This document shows, piece after piece, positions 1-7,673 of a DNA stretch of 20,973 nucleotides (within the stretch, counting starts at the first letter, position 1; each line of letters begins with the position of its first letter). The stretch lies in NCBI GenBank assembly GCA_021767525.1, contig JAASTF010000018.1, positions 1-20,973 on the forward strand. The letters run 5' to 3'. This DNA is from Paracoccaceae bacterium (GTDB lineage Bacteria; Pseudomonadota; Alphaproteobacteria; Rhodobacterales; Rhodobacteraceae). Under the pieces are notes generated by a model. The model saw only the letters and a list, made by a program, of their open reading frames with translations, searched no databases and was not told the DNA's origin. A program made the translations under genes and the position numbers.

Positions 1-432
1 CGCGCCCGCGACGGCGCGGAAAGCCTGGGCGTGCCCGGTCTGCTGGGTATCCCGCAGCGCATCGACGAACGCCTTCCCGAAGGCGCGTCGATGGCCGAGG
101 CGGTGTCGATCTCGTCCACATCTTCCAGTTCCGGCAGCGGATCGGTGCGCCGCAACGAAAAGCTGACATTGCGGGTGGCCGCGACGATTACCCAGGTCTT
201 GCCGAACGGCGTGCTGGCGATTTCCGGCAGCCAAGAGGTGCGGGTGAATTTCGAGATGCGCGAGCTGCTGGTCACCGGTTATGTCCGGCCCGAGGATATT
301 TCGCGCCAGAACGAGGTGACCTATGACAAGATCGCCTCGGCCCGCGTGTCCTATGGCGGCCGCGGCCAGATTTCCGACATGCAGCAACCGCGCATCGGCC
401 AGCAGGTGCTGGACGCCGTTCTGCCGTTCTGA
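1..432 (+). CDS. flgH: FlgH, flagellar L-ring protein (partial, 3' end only)
   Basis: The reading frame is open from the first base and ends with TGA at 430-432, giving the last 143 residues of FlgH. FlgH is an outer-membrane lipoprotein that forms the L-ring bushing around the flagellar rod. A Ser-rich linker (residues about 36-47) is followed by the family's conserved C-terminal half: a beta-rich stretch containing NGVLAISGSQEVRVN, then the motif VTGYVRPEDISRQNEV and the family-typical end in which a YGGRG-like strand leads to a short hydrophobic tail. The signal peptide and lipobox lie outside the window. The next gene starts 11 nt downstream on the same strand, so flgH and the FliL-family gene are probably cotranscribed. 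The family call is firm; only the N-terminus is missing. Confidence 0.95.
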   Translation, partial: RARDGAESLGVPGLLGIPQRIDERLPEGASMAEAVSISSTSSSSGSGSVRRNEKLTLRVAATITQVLPNGVLAISGSQEVRVNFEMRELLVTGYVRPEDISRQNEVTYDKIASARVSYGGRGQISDMQQPRIGQQVLDAVLPF

Positions 433-443
433 CGAGGATCAAG

Positions 444-953
444 ATGGTGCGTAAACTCCTTCCCGTTCTTTTGGTTCTGATCGGCATCGGCGGCGGCATC
501 GGCGCGGGCATCATGTTGCGCCCGGATCCTGCCGAAACCGCCGCGCTGCCCGAGTGCGAACCCGTAGAAACCGCAGCCCATGGCGCCAAGGACGACGGCC
601 ATGCGGTCGACGATCACGGCGAGCCGCTATTGCCGGAATACGTCAAGCTGAACAACCAGTTCGTCGTGCCCGTGGTCGACCAGGACAGGGTCGCGGCGAT
701 GGTGATTCTATCCCTGAGCGTCGAGGCCTCGGCGGGCAGCCGCGAGGATGTCTATGCCCGCGAACCCAAGCTGCGCGACGTGTTCCTGCAGGTTCTGTTC
801 GACCACGCGAATGTCGGCGGCTTCCGCGGGGCGTTCACGACGGCTGGCAACATGCAGATCCTGCGCGATGCGCTGCTGGATGCGGCGCGCGGCGTTCTGG
901 GTCAAGATGTGCGCGACGTGCTGATCACCGACATCGCCCGACAGGATGTCTGA
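444..953 (+). CDS. FliL family protein, first of two paralogs (flagellar motor-associated)
   Basis: This 169-residue protein starts at ATG 444, with GAGGAT just upstream and an 11-nt gap after flgH. One N-terminal membrane segment (residues about 4-24, Gly-rich) is followed by an acidic/His linker holding H46, H53 and H58, then a periplasmic domain from about residue 62 with the FliL pattern: a YVKLNNQFVVPV strand, a second strand MVILSLSVEA, the helix LRDVFLQVLFDHA and a C-terminal helix leading to DVLITDIARQDV. FliL proteins surround or stabilise the MotAB stator and support torque. A second, clearly different FliL is encoded at 9555-10103. Rhodobacterales often place a FliL-like gene directly after flgH. 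I am sure of the family level and unsure which of the two paralogs is the functional equivalent of classical FliL. Confidence 0.85.
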   Translation: MVRKLLPVLLVLIGIGGGIGAGIMLRPDPAETAALPECEPVETAAHGAKDDGHAVDDHGEPLLPEYVKLNNQFVVPVVDQDRVAAMVILSLSVEASAGSREDVYAREPKLRDVFLQVLFDHANVGGFRGAFTTAGNMQILRDALLDAARGVLGQDVRDVLITDIARQDV

Positions 954-965
954 CGACCGCGACGG

Positions 966-1343
966 TCAGTCCTGGCGCTTGCGCGCCCGGGCCCGTTGCG
1001 CCTCCCATTCCGAAACGGCAAGCGCCTGCGCGACCTGATCGCGGCCAAAGGCCTTGCGCAGCCGATGCTCGACCGGCTCTTGCCGAGCGCGCAGGCGGGC
1101 CAGCTCCATGTTCAGGTCGCGTTGCTGCGCATCCAGCCAGCCTTGCCACAGGATATCGGCGCCCAGGCTTTGACGCACCGGATCGGCACGATCGGCCGCC
1201 GCCGTTGCGCGGCGGTTCTCTTCGATCTCGGTCAACGCGGCACGCAGGCGGGTTTCTTCTGCCCGCAAGGCCTGCAATTCCGATTGCCTGAGCCGATAGA
1301 CCATGCCGGTCAGCCGTTTCAGTTGCTCCATCTTTCCGGTCAT
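966..1343 (-). CDS. Small coiled-coil protein at the end of the flhB operon, FliJ-like
   Basis: This 125-residue protein is almost entirely helical and charged. It is rich in Arg, Glu, Gln, Leu and Ala, with two heptad-like stretches at about 4-45 and 70-105, and has no signal peptide or membrane segment. Its ATG overlaps the flhB stop by 4 nt (ATGA), so it is very likely translated with flhB. FliJ, the roughly 145-residue coiled-coil stalk of the flagellar export ATPase, matches in size, composition and setting (export genes flhA-fliR-flhB). The sequence resemblance is low, as is usual for FliJ, so the name is an inference. An alternative is a family-specific chaperone. It ends 12 nt from the convergent FliL-family gene. 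Confidence 0.7.
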   Translation of the reverse strand: MTGKMEQLKRLTGMVYRLRQSELQALRAEETRLRAALTEIEENRRATAAADRADPVRQSLGADILWQGWLDAQQRDLNMELARLRARQEPVEHRLRKAFGRDQVAQALAVSEWEAQRARARKRQD

Positions 1344-2425
1344 TTGCGTTTGGCCTTCTGTCGCAGGGCATCGGCAAAGCGGATCGCCGCGGCCACCGCA
1401 CGATAATGATCTGGCGCGATTTCCTGGCCGATCTCGACGGTGGCGTAAAGCGCCCGCGCCGTTGGCGGATCCGAATGCACCGGCACGCCGTTTTCATAAG
1501 CGATCTCACGGATCGTCCTGGCGATCTCGTCAACGCCCTTGGCCACGCATTCCGGCGCCGAGCCGGGCGCGCGGCTCCATTTCAGTGCCACGGCGTAATG
1601 GGTGGGGTTCACGATGATCACATCCGCCTGCGGGACGTCCTGCATCATCCGCCGCGACGCGATTTCGCGCGCCTTTTCGCGGCGCGATTGCTTCATATGC
1701 GGATCGCCCTCGGATTCCTTGTGCTCGTCGCGCAGCTCTTTGTGCGACATGCGATTCTTCCGCATGTGCTCGTTCCACTGCCAGAGAAAATCGATGCCGC
1801 CGATCGCAAGCGCCACCAGCAGTGCGACGAACAGGAATTCGATGCACAACCGGCCCAGCATCGACATCGCAACGCCCGGGCTTGTCTGCACCGTGGCCGA
1901 CATGTCCTCAAGGCGCACGCTGAGAAACACGAAAAGCACAGCGGAATAGATCACCAGCTTGGCGAAACTCTTGGCGAATTCGAAAAGGCCGCCGCGGCCG
2001 AACTTGTTCTTTGCATTGGCGATGGGCGAGATCCGGTTCAGCTTGGGCGCCAGTTTCGACGGCGCCACAACAAAGGCCCGCTGCGCGATCACCGTGGCCA
2101 GGACAAGCGCGGCCGGTATGGCGAACCAGGCCACCACAGCACCCGAGACCTGCGCGATCAGACCCAGCGCAGGCTGCCGCGCGGACCCGTCAAAGAACAT
2201 CGTCCGCCAGCGATCGGCATGTTCGATAAGGCTACGAAACGTGGCGCCCAACGCATCGATGGCGGCCGGTCCGGTCAACAAAAGCGCCAGCAGCAGCCCA
2301 CCATAGGCCGCCGCCACCGACAGGTCTTGCGATCGCGCAACTTCGCCCTTCTTGCGCGCCTGTTCCAGCTTGCGCGGGGTCGGCTCGTGAGACTTCTCGG
2401 CCTCGTCCTCGGCGCCGGCGCTCAT
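1340..2425 (-). CDS. flhB: FlhB, flagellar export apparatus protein and substrate-specificity switch
   Basis: This 361-residue integral membrane protein of the flagellar type III export gate matches the family's usual length. The basic N-terminus (EKSHEPTPRKLEQARKKGEV, residues 10-29) is the classic FlhB signature. Four membrane segments follow, at roughly 38-55, 88-115, 153-172 and 192-216, then a linker helix and the cytoplasmic domain. The autocleavage motif NPTH is intact at residues 273-276 (VNPTHYAVAL). Cleavage between N and P is known to allow the switch from hook-type to filament-type export. The gene overlaps fliR upstream and the FliJ-like gene downstream, each by an ATGA, in an operon reading small ORF-flhA-fliR-flhB-FliJ-like. 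Confidence 0.98.
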   Translation of the reverse strand: MSAGAEDEAEKSHEPTPRKLEQARKKGEVARSQDLSVAAAYGGLLLALLLTGPAAIDALGATFRSLIEHADRWRTMFFDGSARQPALGLIAQVSGAVVAWFAIPAALVLATVIAQRAFVVAPSKLAPKLNRISPIANAKNKFGRGGLFEFAKSFAKLVIYSAVLFVFLSVRLEDMSATVQTSPGVAMSMLGRLCIEFLFVALLVALAIGGIDFLWQWNEHMRKNRMSHKELRDEHKESEGDPHMKQSRREKAREIASRRMMQDVPQADVIIVNPTHYAVALKWSRAPGSAPECVAKGVDEIARTIREIAYENGVPVHSDPPTARALYATVEIGQEIAPDHYRAVAAAIRFADALRQKAKRK

Positions 2426-3195
2426 CGGCTCACCTCGTGCGGGGCAGCAAGAAATCCATCGATGGCCGACAGCCAGGCCTGGAGGATCAGCGGCGAGAGC
2501 AGCATCAACAGCGCCAGACCGCCGAAGGTGATGACCGGCGCCCCGACGAAGGCCACCATCAATTGCGGCATCGCGCGGTTGATGACGCCAAGCGTCAGGT
2601 TGTACAGCACCGAGACGATCACGAAGGGCACTGCCAGCACAAAGCCCAGCGCGAAGACACGCGACACCAGCGCCGTACCCCAGCTTGACACCACGCCGGC
2701 ATCCGGCAACTGCGCGGCCGGGAACATCTGATAGGACAGGATCACAAAGCTCACCGCCTTGACATGCAGGCCGGTCATCATCGCCAGCGCCAGCCCCGCC
2801 ACCACAAGAACATGGCCGATGGCAGGCTGCGGATCACTGCCTGCCGAGGCAAATATCTGCGCCAACGAGGTGGATTGCGCCGCGATCGATCCGGCGGTCG
2901 ACAGGCCCAGAACGAAAAGCCGCAGGCTTAGGCCCAACAGCACCCCGGCCAGTGTTTCGGTCGCAACCAACCAGGCAAGGCGCGGCAGCTCGATCGGCCC
3001 GGCAAAGGGCGTGATCGCCGCGGCAACCGGCAAGGTAAAGGCCAGCGCCAGGCCCAACTTGATCCGCACCGGCACCGAGGTTTCACCGAATCCCGGCAGC
3101 AGCGCCACCATCGCGCCGACGCGCAGGAACACCGCGAAACCGTGCCACAGCATCGCTTGCGACAAGCCCAGGAGCGTCGCGGCCTGCTCGATCAT
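2422..3195 (-). CDS. fliR: FliR, flagellar export gate membrane protein
   Basis: FliR joins FliP and FliQ in the helical export gate. I place the start at ATG 3195, which overlaps the flhA stop (ATGA), giving 257 residues, the normal FliR length. The open frame extends further upstream inside flhA, but those extra residues are not FliR-like. Six hydrophobic segments are visible from residue about 10 to 245. Typical FliR features are the N-terminal FLRVGAMVALLPGFGETSVP, the ATETLAGVLLGLSLRLF segment and VPFVIVSVLYNLTLGVINRA in the middle. The gene lies between flhA and flhB with 4-nt overlaps at both ends. fliP is in a different operon (12704-13441) and fliQ is not seen, so the usual fliPQR order is broken here. 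Confidence 0.96.
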   Translation of the reverse strand: MIEQAATLLGLSQAMLWHGFAVFLRVGAMVALLPGFGETSVPVRIKLGLALAFTLPVAAAITPFAGPIELPRLAWLVATETLAGVLLGLSLRLFVLGLSTAGSIAAQSTSLAQIFASAGSDPQPAIGHVLVVAGLALAMMTGLHVKAVSFVILSYQMFPAAQLPDAGVVSSWGTALVSRVFALGFVLAVPFVIVSVLYNLTLGVINRAMPQLMVAFVGAPVITFGGLALLMLLSPLILQAWLSAIDGFLAAPHEVSR

Positions 3196-5285
3196 GCGGC
3201 GACCGTGCCGACCAGGGCGGGCTGCGCATCGACGCCGATTTCCTCGAACGAAAGAACCGGCGTCGACAGGCCCTTGGCCGCCAGAACGGTGCGCAGGAAT
3301 CGCCGTCGCCGCGACGAGGTGACCAGCGCAGGATAGACCCCGCGCTCGCCCGCGTCGGAAACATTCCGCGCGACCCCGTCGGTCAGCCGCGCAAACAGGT
3401 CGGGCGGCAAGGCCACATCCAGCACCCCACGCTCGCCATCCACCTGGTAGGTCGCGAACGTGTCTTCCCATTCCGGAGCCAGCTGGATCAGGGGCAACGT
3501 GCCATCATCACGCTTCAGCGGGGCGATCAGCTGAAACCCGAGCCGCTGTCGCACATGTTCGCAGATCGCATCGGGGGCAGTCAGGCCCGCGGCCCGCGCC
3601 TCGGCCGTCGCTTCGAGGATCAGCGGCAGGTTGCGCACCGAAACCTGCTCATCCAGCAGCAGGCGCGTCACCCGGTGCAGCAGGTCCAGCGGCACACGGT
3701 CGGGTATCATCTCGTCCAGCAACTGGCGGTTGGCGGCGGCGCGTTTGGGGTCGGACAGGTTTACCATTTCGTCCAGCAGCCGCTGCAACGCCTTGAGCGT
3801 CAGCAGGCGCGAAAAATTGCGCTTGATCGTTTCCAGAAGATGCGTGGCCAGCACTTCGGCGGGGGTGACGATGGTAATCCCTTCGACGGCGAGCTTTTCC
3901 TGGGCAGCTGTCGGAATCCATCGCGCCGGGGCACCGTAAACGGGCTCGGCCACGTCCTCGCCCGCGGGCAGGTCGATGTCGCCGTCGGGCAGCAGCGCCA
4001 GAACGCGGTCGGGAAACAGCCGGGCGCGCACCTGCTCGACCCCTTGAATGCGGATGACGTAGTGTCCAGGCGGCAGGCCGGCATCATCGGTCAAACGGAT
4101 TTCGGGCAGGATCAGGCCAAAGGCCTTTGCCACGTGCAGCCGCATGTTCGCGATCCTGACATCCAGCCCGGTGCCGGCATCCAGCACCATCTCGACAAGG
4201 TCGGGCGCAAATTCGACATGGATATCGTCAAGGTCCAGCACATCGCCCAGCGGCTGTGGCGTCGGCATGTCTTCGGTTGTCGTATCGCTTGGCGCCACGT
4301 CCTCGGTGCGAGAGCGGCGATGCACCATGAATGCCGCCACTCCCAGCGCGGCGCCACCGATGACGAAGGGCACGAAGGGCAGGCCCGGCACCAGGGCGAA
4401 CAAAACCATCATGAGTGCCACGGTGCCAAGGGCCGTCGGATGCTTGCCCAGCTGCGCCACAAGCGCGGTGTCCGTGGCACCCACCGTGCCACCGCGCGCC
4501 AGAAGCAAGGCTGCCGCGATCGAGATGATCACCGCCGGAATTTGCGTCACCAACCCGTCGCCAACGGTCAGGATCGCATAGGTTTCAAAGGCTGTGGACA
4601 AGGGAAGATCATGCACCACAAGGCCCATGACCAAGCCCATGACAAGGTTCAACAGCGTGATCAGCAGACCGGCCAACGCATCGCCCTTGACGAATTTCGA
4701 CGCACCGTCGAGCGAGCCGAAAAACGTCGTCTCTTGCTGTTCGCGTTCGCGCCGGGCGCGCGCCTCTGCATGATCGATCGCCCCGGCCGACAGGTCGCTG
4801 TCGATGGCAAGCTGCTTGCCGGGCATTCCGTCCAATGCGAACCGCGCCCCGACCTCGGCCATGCGCCCGGCACCCTTGGTGATCACCATGAAATTGACGA
4901 TCAGCAGAACGCCGAAAACGACAAGACCCAGAAAAAGGCTGCCGCCCATCACGAAGTTCGCAAAACCCTCGATCACGCCACCGGCGGCGCGTGTGCCAGT
5001 GTGACCCTCACCGATGATCAGCTTGGTCGACGACACGTTCAGCGACAGCCGCAGCATCAGTGAAGCCAAGAGGATCGTCGGAAAGGCCGAGAAATCCAAC
5101 GGCTTTTCGACGAACAGCGTGACGGTGAAGATCAGGATGGCCAGGCCAAAGGAAACCGCCAGCCCGATATCCAGCACCCAGGCCGGCATGGGCAGGATCA
5201 TCATCACGATGACGGCCATCAACGCCAACGCCAGCAAAACGGTCGGCTGGAACATCACCTGGGGAGACAGCGCTTTTGCCATCAT
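3192..5285 (-). CDS. flhA: FlhA, flagellar export gate protein
   Basis: This 697-residue protein, full length for the family, forms the nonameric ring of the export gate and couples proton flow to secretion. The N-terminal half has about eight membrane segments (residues about 15-330). The FHIPEP-family signature lies in the cytoplasmic loop near residues 147-165, containing FALDGMPGKQLAIDSDL. From about residue 350 follows the large cytoplasmic FlhA-C domain that docks chaperone-substrate complexes. Two adjacent ATG codons (5285 and 5282) can start it. The first overlaps the stop of a 33-codon upstream ORF as ATGA, the second as TGATG. The only Shine-Dalgarno-like sequence for flhA itself is a weak GGGGCGG, so translation may depend on coupling to that small ORF. 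The downstream overlap is with fliR. Confidence 0.98.
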   Translation of the reverse strand: MMAKALSPQVMFQPTVLLALALMAVIVMMILPMPAWVLDIGLAVSFGLAILIFTVTLFVEKPLDFSAFPTILLASLMLRLSLNVSSTKLIIGEGHTGTRAAGGVIEGFANFVMGGSLFLGLVVFGVLLIVNFMVITKGAGRMAEVGARFALDGMPGKQLAIDSDLSAGAIDHAEARARREREQQETTFFGSLDGASKFVKGDALAGLLITLLNLVMGLVMGLVVHDLPLSTAFETYAILTVGDGLVTQIPAVIISIAAALLLARGGTVGATDTALVAQLGKHPTALGTVALMMVLFALVPGLPFVPFVIGGAALGVAAFMVHRRSRTEDVAPSDTTTEDMPTPQPLGDVLDLDDIHVEFAPDLVEMVLDAGTGLDVRIANMRLHVAKAFGLILPEIRLTDDAGLPPGHYVIRIQGVEQVRARLFPDRVLALLPDGDIDLPAGEDVAEPVYGAPARWIPTAAQEKLAVEGITIVTPAEVLATHLLETIKRNFSRLLTLKALQRLLDEMVNLSDPKRAAANRQLLDEMIPDRVPLDLLHRVTRLLLDEQVSVRNLPLILEATAEARAAGLTAPDAICEHVRQRLGFQLIAPLKRDDGTLPLIQLAPEWEDTFATYQVDGERGVLDVALPPDLFARLTDGVARNVSDAGERGVYPALVTSSRRRRFLRTVLAAKGLSTPVLSFEEIGVDAQPALVGTVAA

Positions 5286-5383
5286 GCATCCGCCCCGGAA
5301 CGCTTAATACGGAAACCGGTCTGCCCCGTTGCGTTCATGTCCGGGCCCGTCGTGCCGATCACGGGTTTGCCCCGTTCGATCAT
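5282..5383 (-). CDS. 33-residue small ORF overlapping the flhA start, unknown function
   Basis: I do not recognise this product. The ORF runs ATG 5383 to TGA 5282-5284 and encodes 33 residues, beginning MIERGKPVIGTTGPDM and ending RIKRSGADA. A perfect GGAGGA (5391-5396, minus strand) sits 7 nt before the ATG, the best ribosome binding site in this operon. Its stop overlaps the flhA ATG in the same ATGA form used at the flhA/fliR, fliR/flhB and flhB/FliJ-like junctions. About 72% of its third codon positions are G or C, compatible with coding in this genome. The peptide is basic, Gly/Thr-rich, without a membrane segment or signal. It could be a real small flagellar protein, or a leader whose translation opens the flhA start. 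A coincidental ORF is less likely given the ribosome binding site and the overlap. Confidence 0.6.
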   Translation of the reverse strand: MIERGKPVIGTTGPDMNATGQTGFRIKRSGADA

Positions 5384-5390
5384 CTGTTCG

Positions 5391-5396
5391 TCCTCC
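5391..5396 (-). promoter_or_regulatory. Strong Shine-Dalgarno of the small ORF upstream of flhA
   Basis: The minus strand reads GGAGGA, 7 nt before ATG 5383. It decides the start of the small ORF (in-frame TTG codons further up have nothing comparable) and is the only strong ribosome binding site between the motK-like stop and flhA. Confidence 0.65.
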
Positions 5397-5430
5397 GCTG
5401 CGTTCTGCAAGCGATACAAGGGTTAGGCGC

Positions 5431-5459
5431 GCCACCTTTCGATTTGGTTACCGGGTGGC
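5431..5459 (-). repeat. Inverted repeat between the motK-like gene and the small ORF/flhA
   Basis: A 6-bp perfect inverted repeat (GCCACC at 5431-5436, GGTGGC at 5454-5459) encloses 17 nt in the 88-nt gap before the small ORF. There is no U-tract after it in the direction of transcription, so it is not a standard terminator. It also encloses the weak CtrA-like element at 5437-5451. Confidence 0.3.
5437..5451 (-). promoter_or_regulatory. Weak CtrA-like element upstream of small ORF/flhA
   Basis: The minus strand reads GTAACC-AAATC-GAAA, which has the architecture of TTAACC-N5-TTAA with three mismatches. It lies about 54 nt upstream of the small ORF start, in the only sizeable gap between motK-like and flhA. 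On its own it is weak; I list it because better copies precede fliF and flgE. Confidence 0.25.
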
Positions 5460-5471
5460 AGGATCGCGGCG

Positions 5472-7673
5472 CTATCCGCCTGTTTCGTCGACCGAAAAAC
5501 TGGAAAGAAGCTGGTCAAGCGTGCTGCGGATGTCCGAGCTTTGTTCAAGAAGCGCCCGGTTGCGCGCCAAAACACCCGGCAGCGTCTCGCTTGCTTCCGT
5601 ATCGGCCAGCTTCAGACGCGCAAGCGCGGCCAAAACCGGATCATCGGAATCGGCAAGCTGCTCCCACTCTCCGGCAAGAAAGGCCGCCCGCAAGGTTTCA
5701 TCATCCGCTTCGAGCGAGGAAAAGACCTGCGCCGCCACGGCGTGATCGCCGGCCATGCTGCGCGCCCTCGCGCGCAGCGCGTCGACATCCGGGCCGGAAT
5801 GGCCAAGCAGCTCGGCCTCGGCCTGGCGCGGGCGCGACAGGGCCAGGGCCACCTCGGCGCGCAACAACCGCCGTTCGCGCACCGCGGTGCCGGTCGCCGG
5901 CGCCGTCAGCATCTCTGCCGCTTGATCCGGAAACCCAAGCTCCAGCGCTCGGCGGGCAAGCCGGTTGGCCAGATCAGGCGCCAGACCTGCCGCCTGCTCG
6001 ATGCGCCCGAACAGGTGCTTGATGAATTCCGCGTCTGCCGTCGTGCGCAAAAGCAGGTCGAAAATCGCATCCGGATCGGCATGGGGGTTTTCGGGCGACA
6101 AGGCGTCAAGCTTGTCAAATGCAGCATCGAATTGCCCCGCGCCCGCATGTGCCAGGCTGTCGGCCCAGCCCAATAGGGGGCCGTTTTCCCCGCCGCGATT
6201 CTCGAACGCAAAAGCGGCCGCCAATTCTGCGGTCTTGCGCGGAATACTGCGCCCGGCGGCTATTTCGTCTTCGATGATTTTCGCCAGGGCCAGGGGCGAC
6301 TCGGCGGCATTCTCCGCGACGACCTGCTTTCGGGTCTCCTGGGCCTTTTCGGCGTCACCCCTGTTTCGCTCGATCTCGGCCTCGGCCAACGCGTGTTGCG
6401 CGGTTTTCCGGTCACTCGACAGGTTCAGACGGCGCAGCACGATATCGGCGGCATCGTCATAGCCCGCTTGCGCCAGGCGTTGCGCCAAACCTGGGCCAAG
6501 CCTGTCGCGCAGATGTTCAGGCAATGCGGCGAAATGGCGAATGACCGCGCTGTCGTTCACATCCGCCGGTGGCGCATTGTCGGGGAGTGCAAGCACCGCC
6601 CACAAGGCGACCGCACCCTCGCAGCTGGTTTGCGCCGGCAACGGCCCGGCATCATCGACGGGATCGCCATCGACCACGCGCGACAGGATGTGCAGAATGG
6701 GCTGCGCCTGGGCGGTCAGCGCCAGGGCCTGCCGCGCCTCGGCGCCAAATCCATAATGGATATAGTGCCGCGCCAGACCAAGCGACGCCGCGGGATTGGC
6801 CTTGTCAAACTCTCCGAACAGCTGGGCACGCCAATTGGCCAGCCCGATATCGAACCCCTCGCCTCCCCAATCCGGGACGGCGAATGCATCATCGGGCAGG
6901 CAGGCCGCCCCCTGAATGCTTTGACCGTTTACGCGCAGGTTTTTCATGAAACCGGCATCCTGGCTTGTGGTGGCGCGCAGCGGCACGTCGTCGGCCTTGG
7001 GCTCTATGCGAACCGGGGCCGGTATCTCGACAATTCGGGATGTGGGCGGCACCGGCTTGGGGGTCGGCGCGACAGGAGTCAGCAAGCCTTGGGTCGCCGC
7101 CCGCCCGAGCTGTCGCAACAGCCGCTTTTCGGCATTGCTGACCGCCTTTGCCACGGCGATGTCCGTGGCCTCGTCCATCGCGGGCTCGTTCACCGGCGGC
7201 AGGGCGGTCTTTTTCTGCACGGGCGGCAGGAACAGCGGCAGTTCGACCGTGCGCGTGCGGCTGGACAGATCGCCGAAACTCAGCCCACGAGGGGATGGCG
7301 CGGGGGCCTCCGCGGCCGGCGTGATGTCGATCGCCAGCATCCGCGAGCCGACCAAAAGCGCTTCGGCGTCGCAGGCGCAGGCAAGATCCAGCACCAGCGC
7401 GTCGCGCGTTGGCCCGGGACGGATCGCGGCAAGGCGGCTGCGGTCGATTTTTTCAAAGACACCGGACAGGTCGAACCCCGTCACGCCGGCATCGAGCCGC
7501 AGGTCGACCTGGCGCCCGGTCTGGGAAAGCTGCCATGTCCCGGCGCGTGGCAGATCCAGCACCACGCGCGTGAATGCGCCATGCTCGCCCGAGCGGACGC
7601 GGACTGTCTCGGCCCACGCCGGCGCCGCGGGTGTGATCAGAAGGGCAAGAACGACAAAGCAACGCCAGATCAT
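5472..7673 (-). CDS. motK: Large periplasmic motor protein with N-terminal AMIN-like domain and helical repeats (probable MotK)
   Basis: This 733-residue exported protein starts with a clear signal peptide (about residues 1-21, cleavage after APAWA). Residues about 22-100 alternate short beta strands (RVVLDLPRAGTW, RQVDLRLDAGV, DALVLDLAC), resembling an AMIN-type domain, a fold known for binding cell-wall glycan. A Pro-rich linker follows (about 105-250), then roughly 450 residues of Ala/Leu/Arg-rich helix pairs that look like TPR-type repeats. It overlaps motA by ATGA and lies in the same operon as a MotE-like protein. From memory, a periplasmic protein named MotK is needed, with MotE, for rotation of the Fla2 flagella of Cereibacter (Rhodobacter) sphaeroides and contacts MotB; gene order and architecture here fit it. 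The symbol is an inference; the export and operon link are direct. Confidence 0.8.
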   Translation of the reverse strand: MIWRCFVVLALLITPAAPAWAETVRVRSGEHGAFTRVVLDLPRAGTWQLSQTGRQVDLRLDAGVTGFDLSGVFEKIDRSRLAAIRPGPTRDALVLDLACACDAEALLVGSRMLAIDITPAAEAPAPSPRGLSFGDLSSRTRTVELPLFLPPVQKKTALPPVNEPAMDEATDIAVAKAVSNAEKRLLRQLGRAATQGLLTPVAPTPKPVPPTSRIVEIPAPVRIEPKADDVPLRATTSQDAGFMKNLRVNGQSIQGAACLPDDAFAVPDWGGEGFDIGLANWRAQLFGEFDKANPAASLGLARHYIHYGFGAEARQALALTAQAQPILHILSRVVDGDPVDDAGPLPAQTSCEGAVALWAVLALPDNAPPADVNDSAVIRHFAALPEHLRDRLGPGLAQRLAQAGYDDAADIVLRRLNLSSDRKTAQHALAEAEIERNRGDAEKAQETRKQVVAENAAESPLALAKIIEDEIAAGRSIPRKTAELAAAFAFENRGGENGPLLGWADSLAHAGAGQFDAAFDKLDALSPENPHADPDAIFDLLLRTTADAEFIKHLFGRIEQAAGLAPDLANRLARRALELGFPDQAAEMLTAPATGTAVRERRLLRAEVALALSRPRQAEAELLGHSGPDVDALRARARSMAGDHAVAAQVFSSLEADDETLRAAFLAGEWEQLADSDDPVLAALARLKLADTEASETLPGVLARNRALLEQSSDIRSTLDQLLSSFSVDETGG

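Noticed and set aside
3196..3471. 92-codon N-terminal extension of the fliR frame inside flhA
   Set aside because: The residues are Arg/Gly/Ala-rich shadow sequence from another frame of flhA; ATG 3195 with the ATGA overlap gives a normal FliR length.
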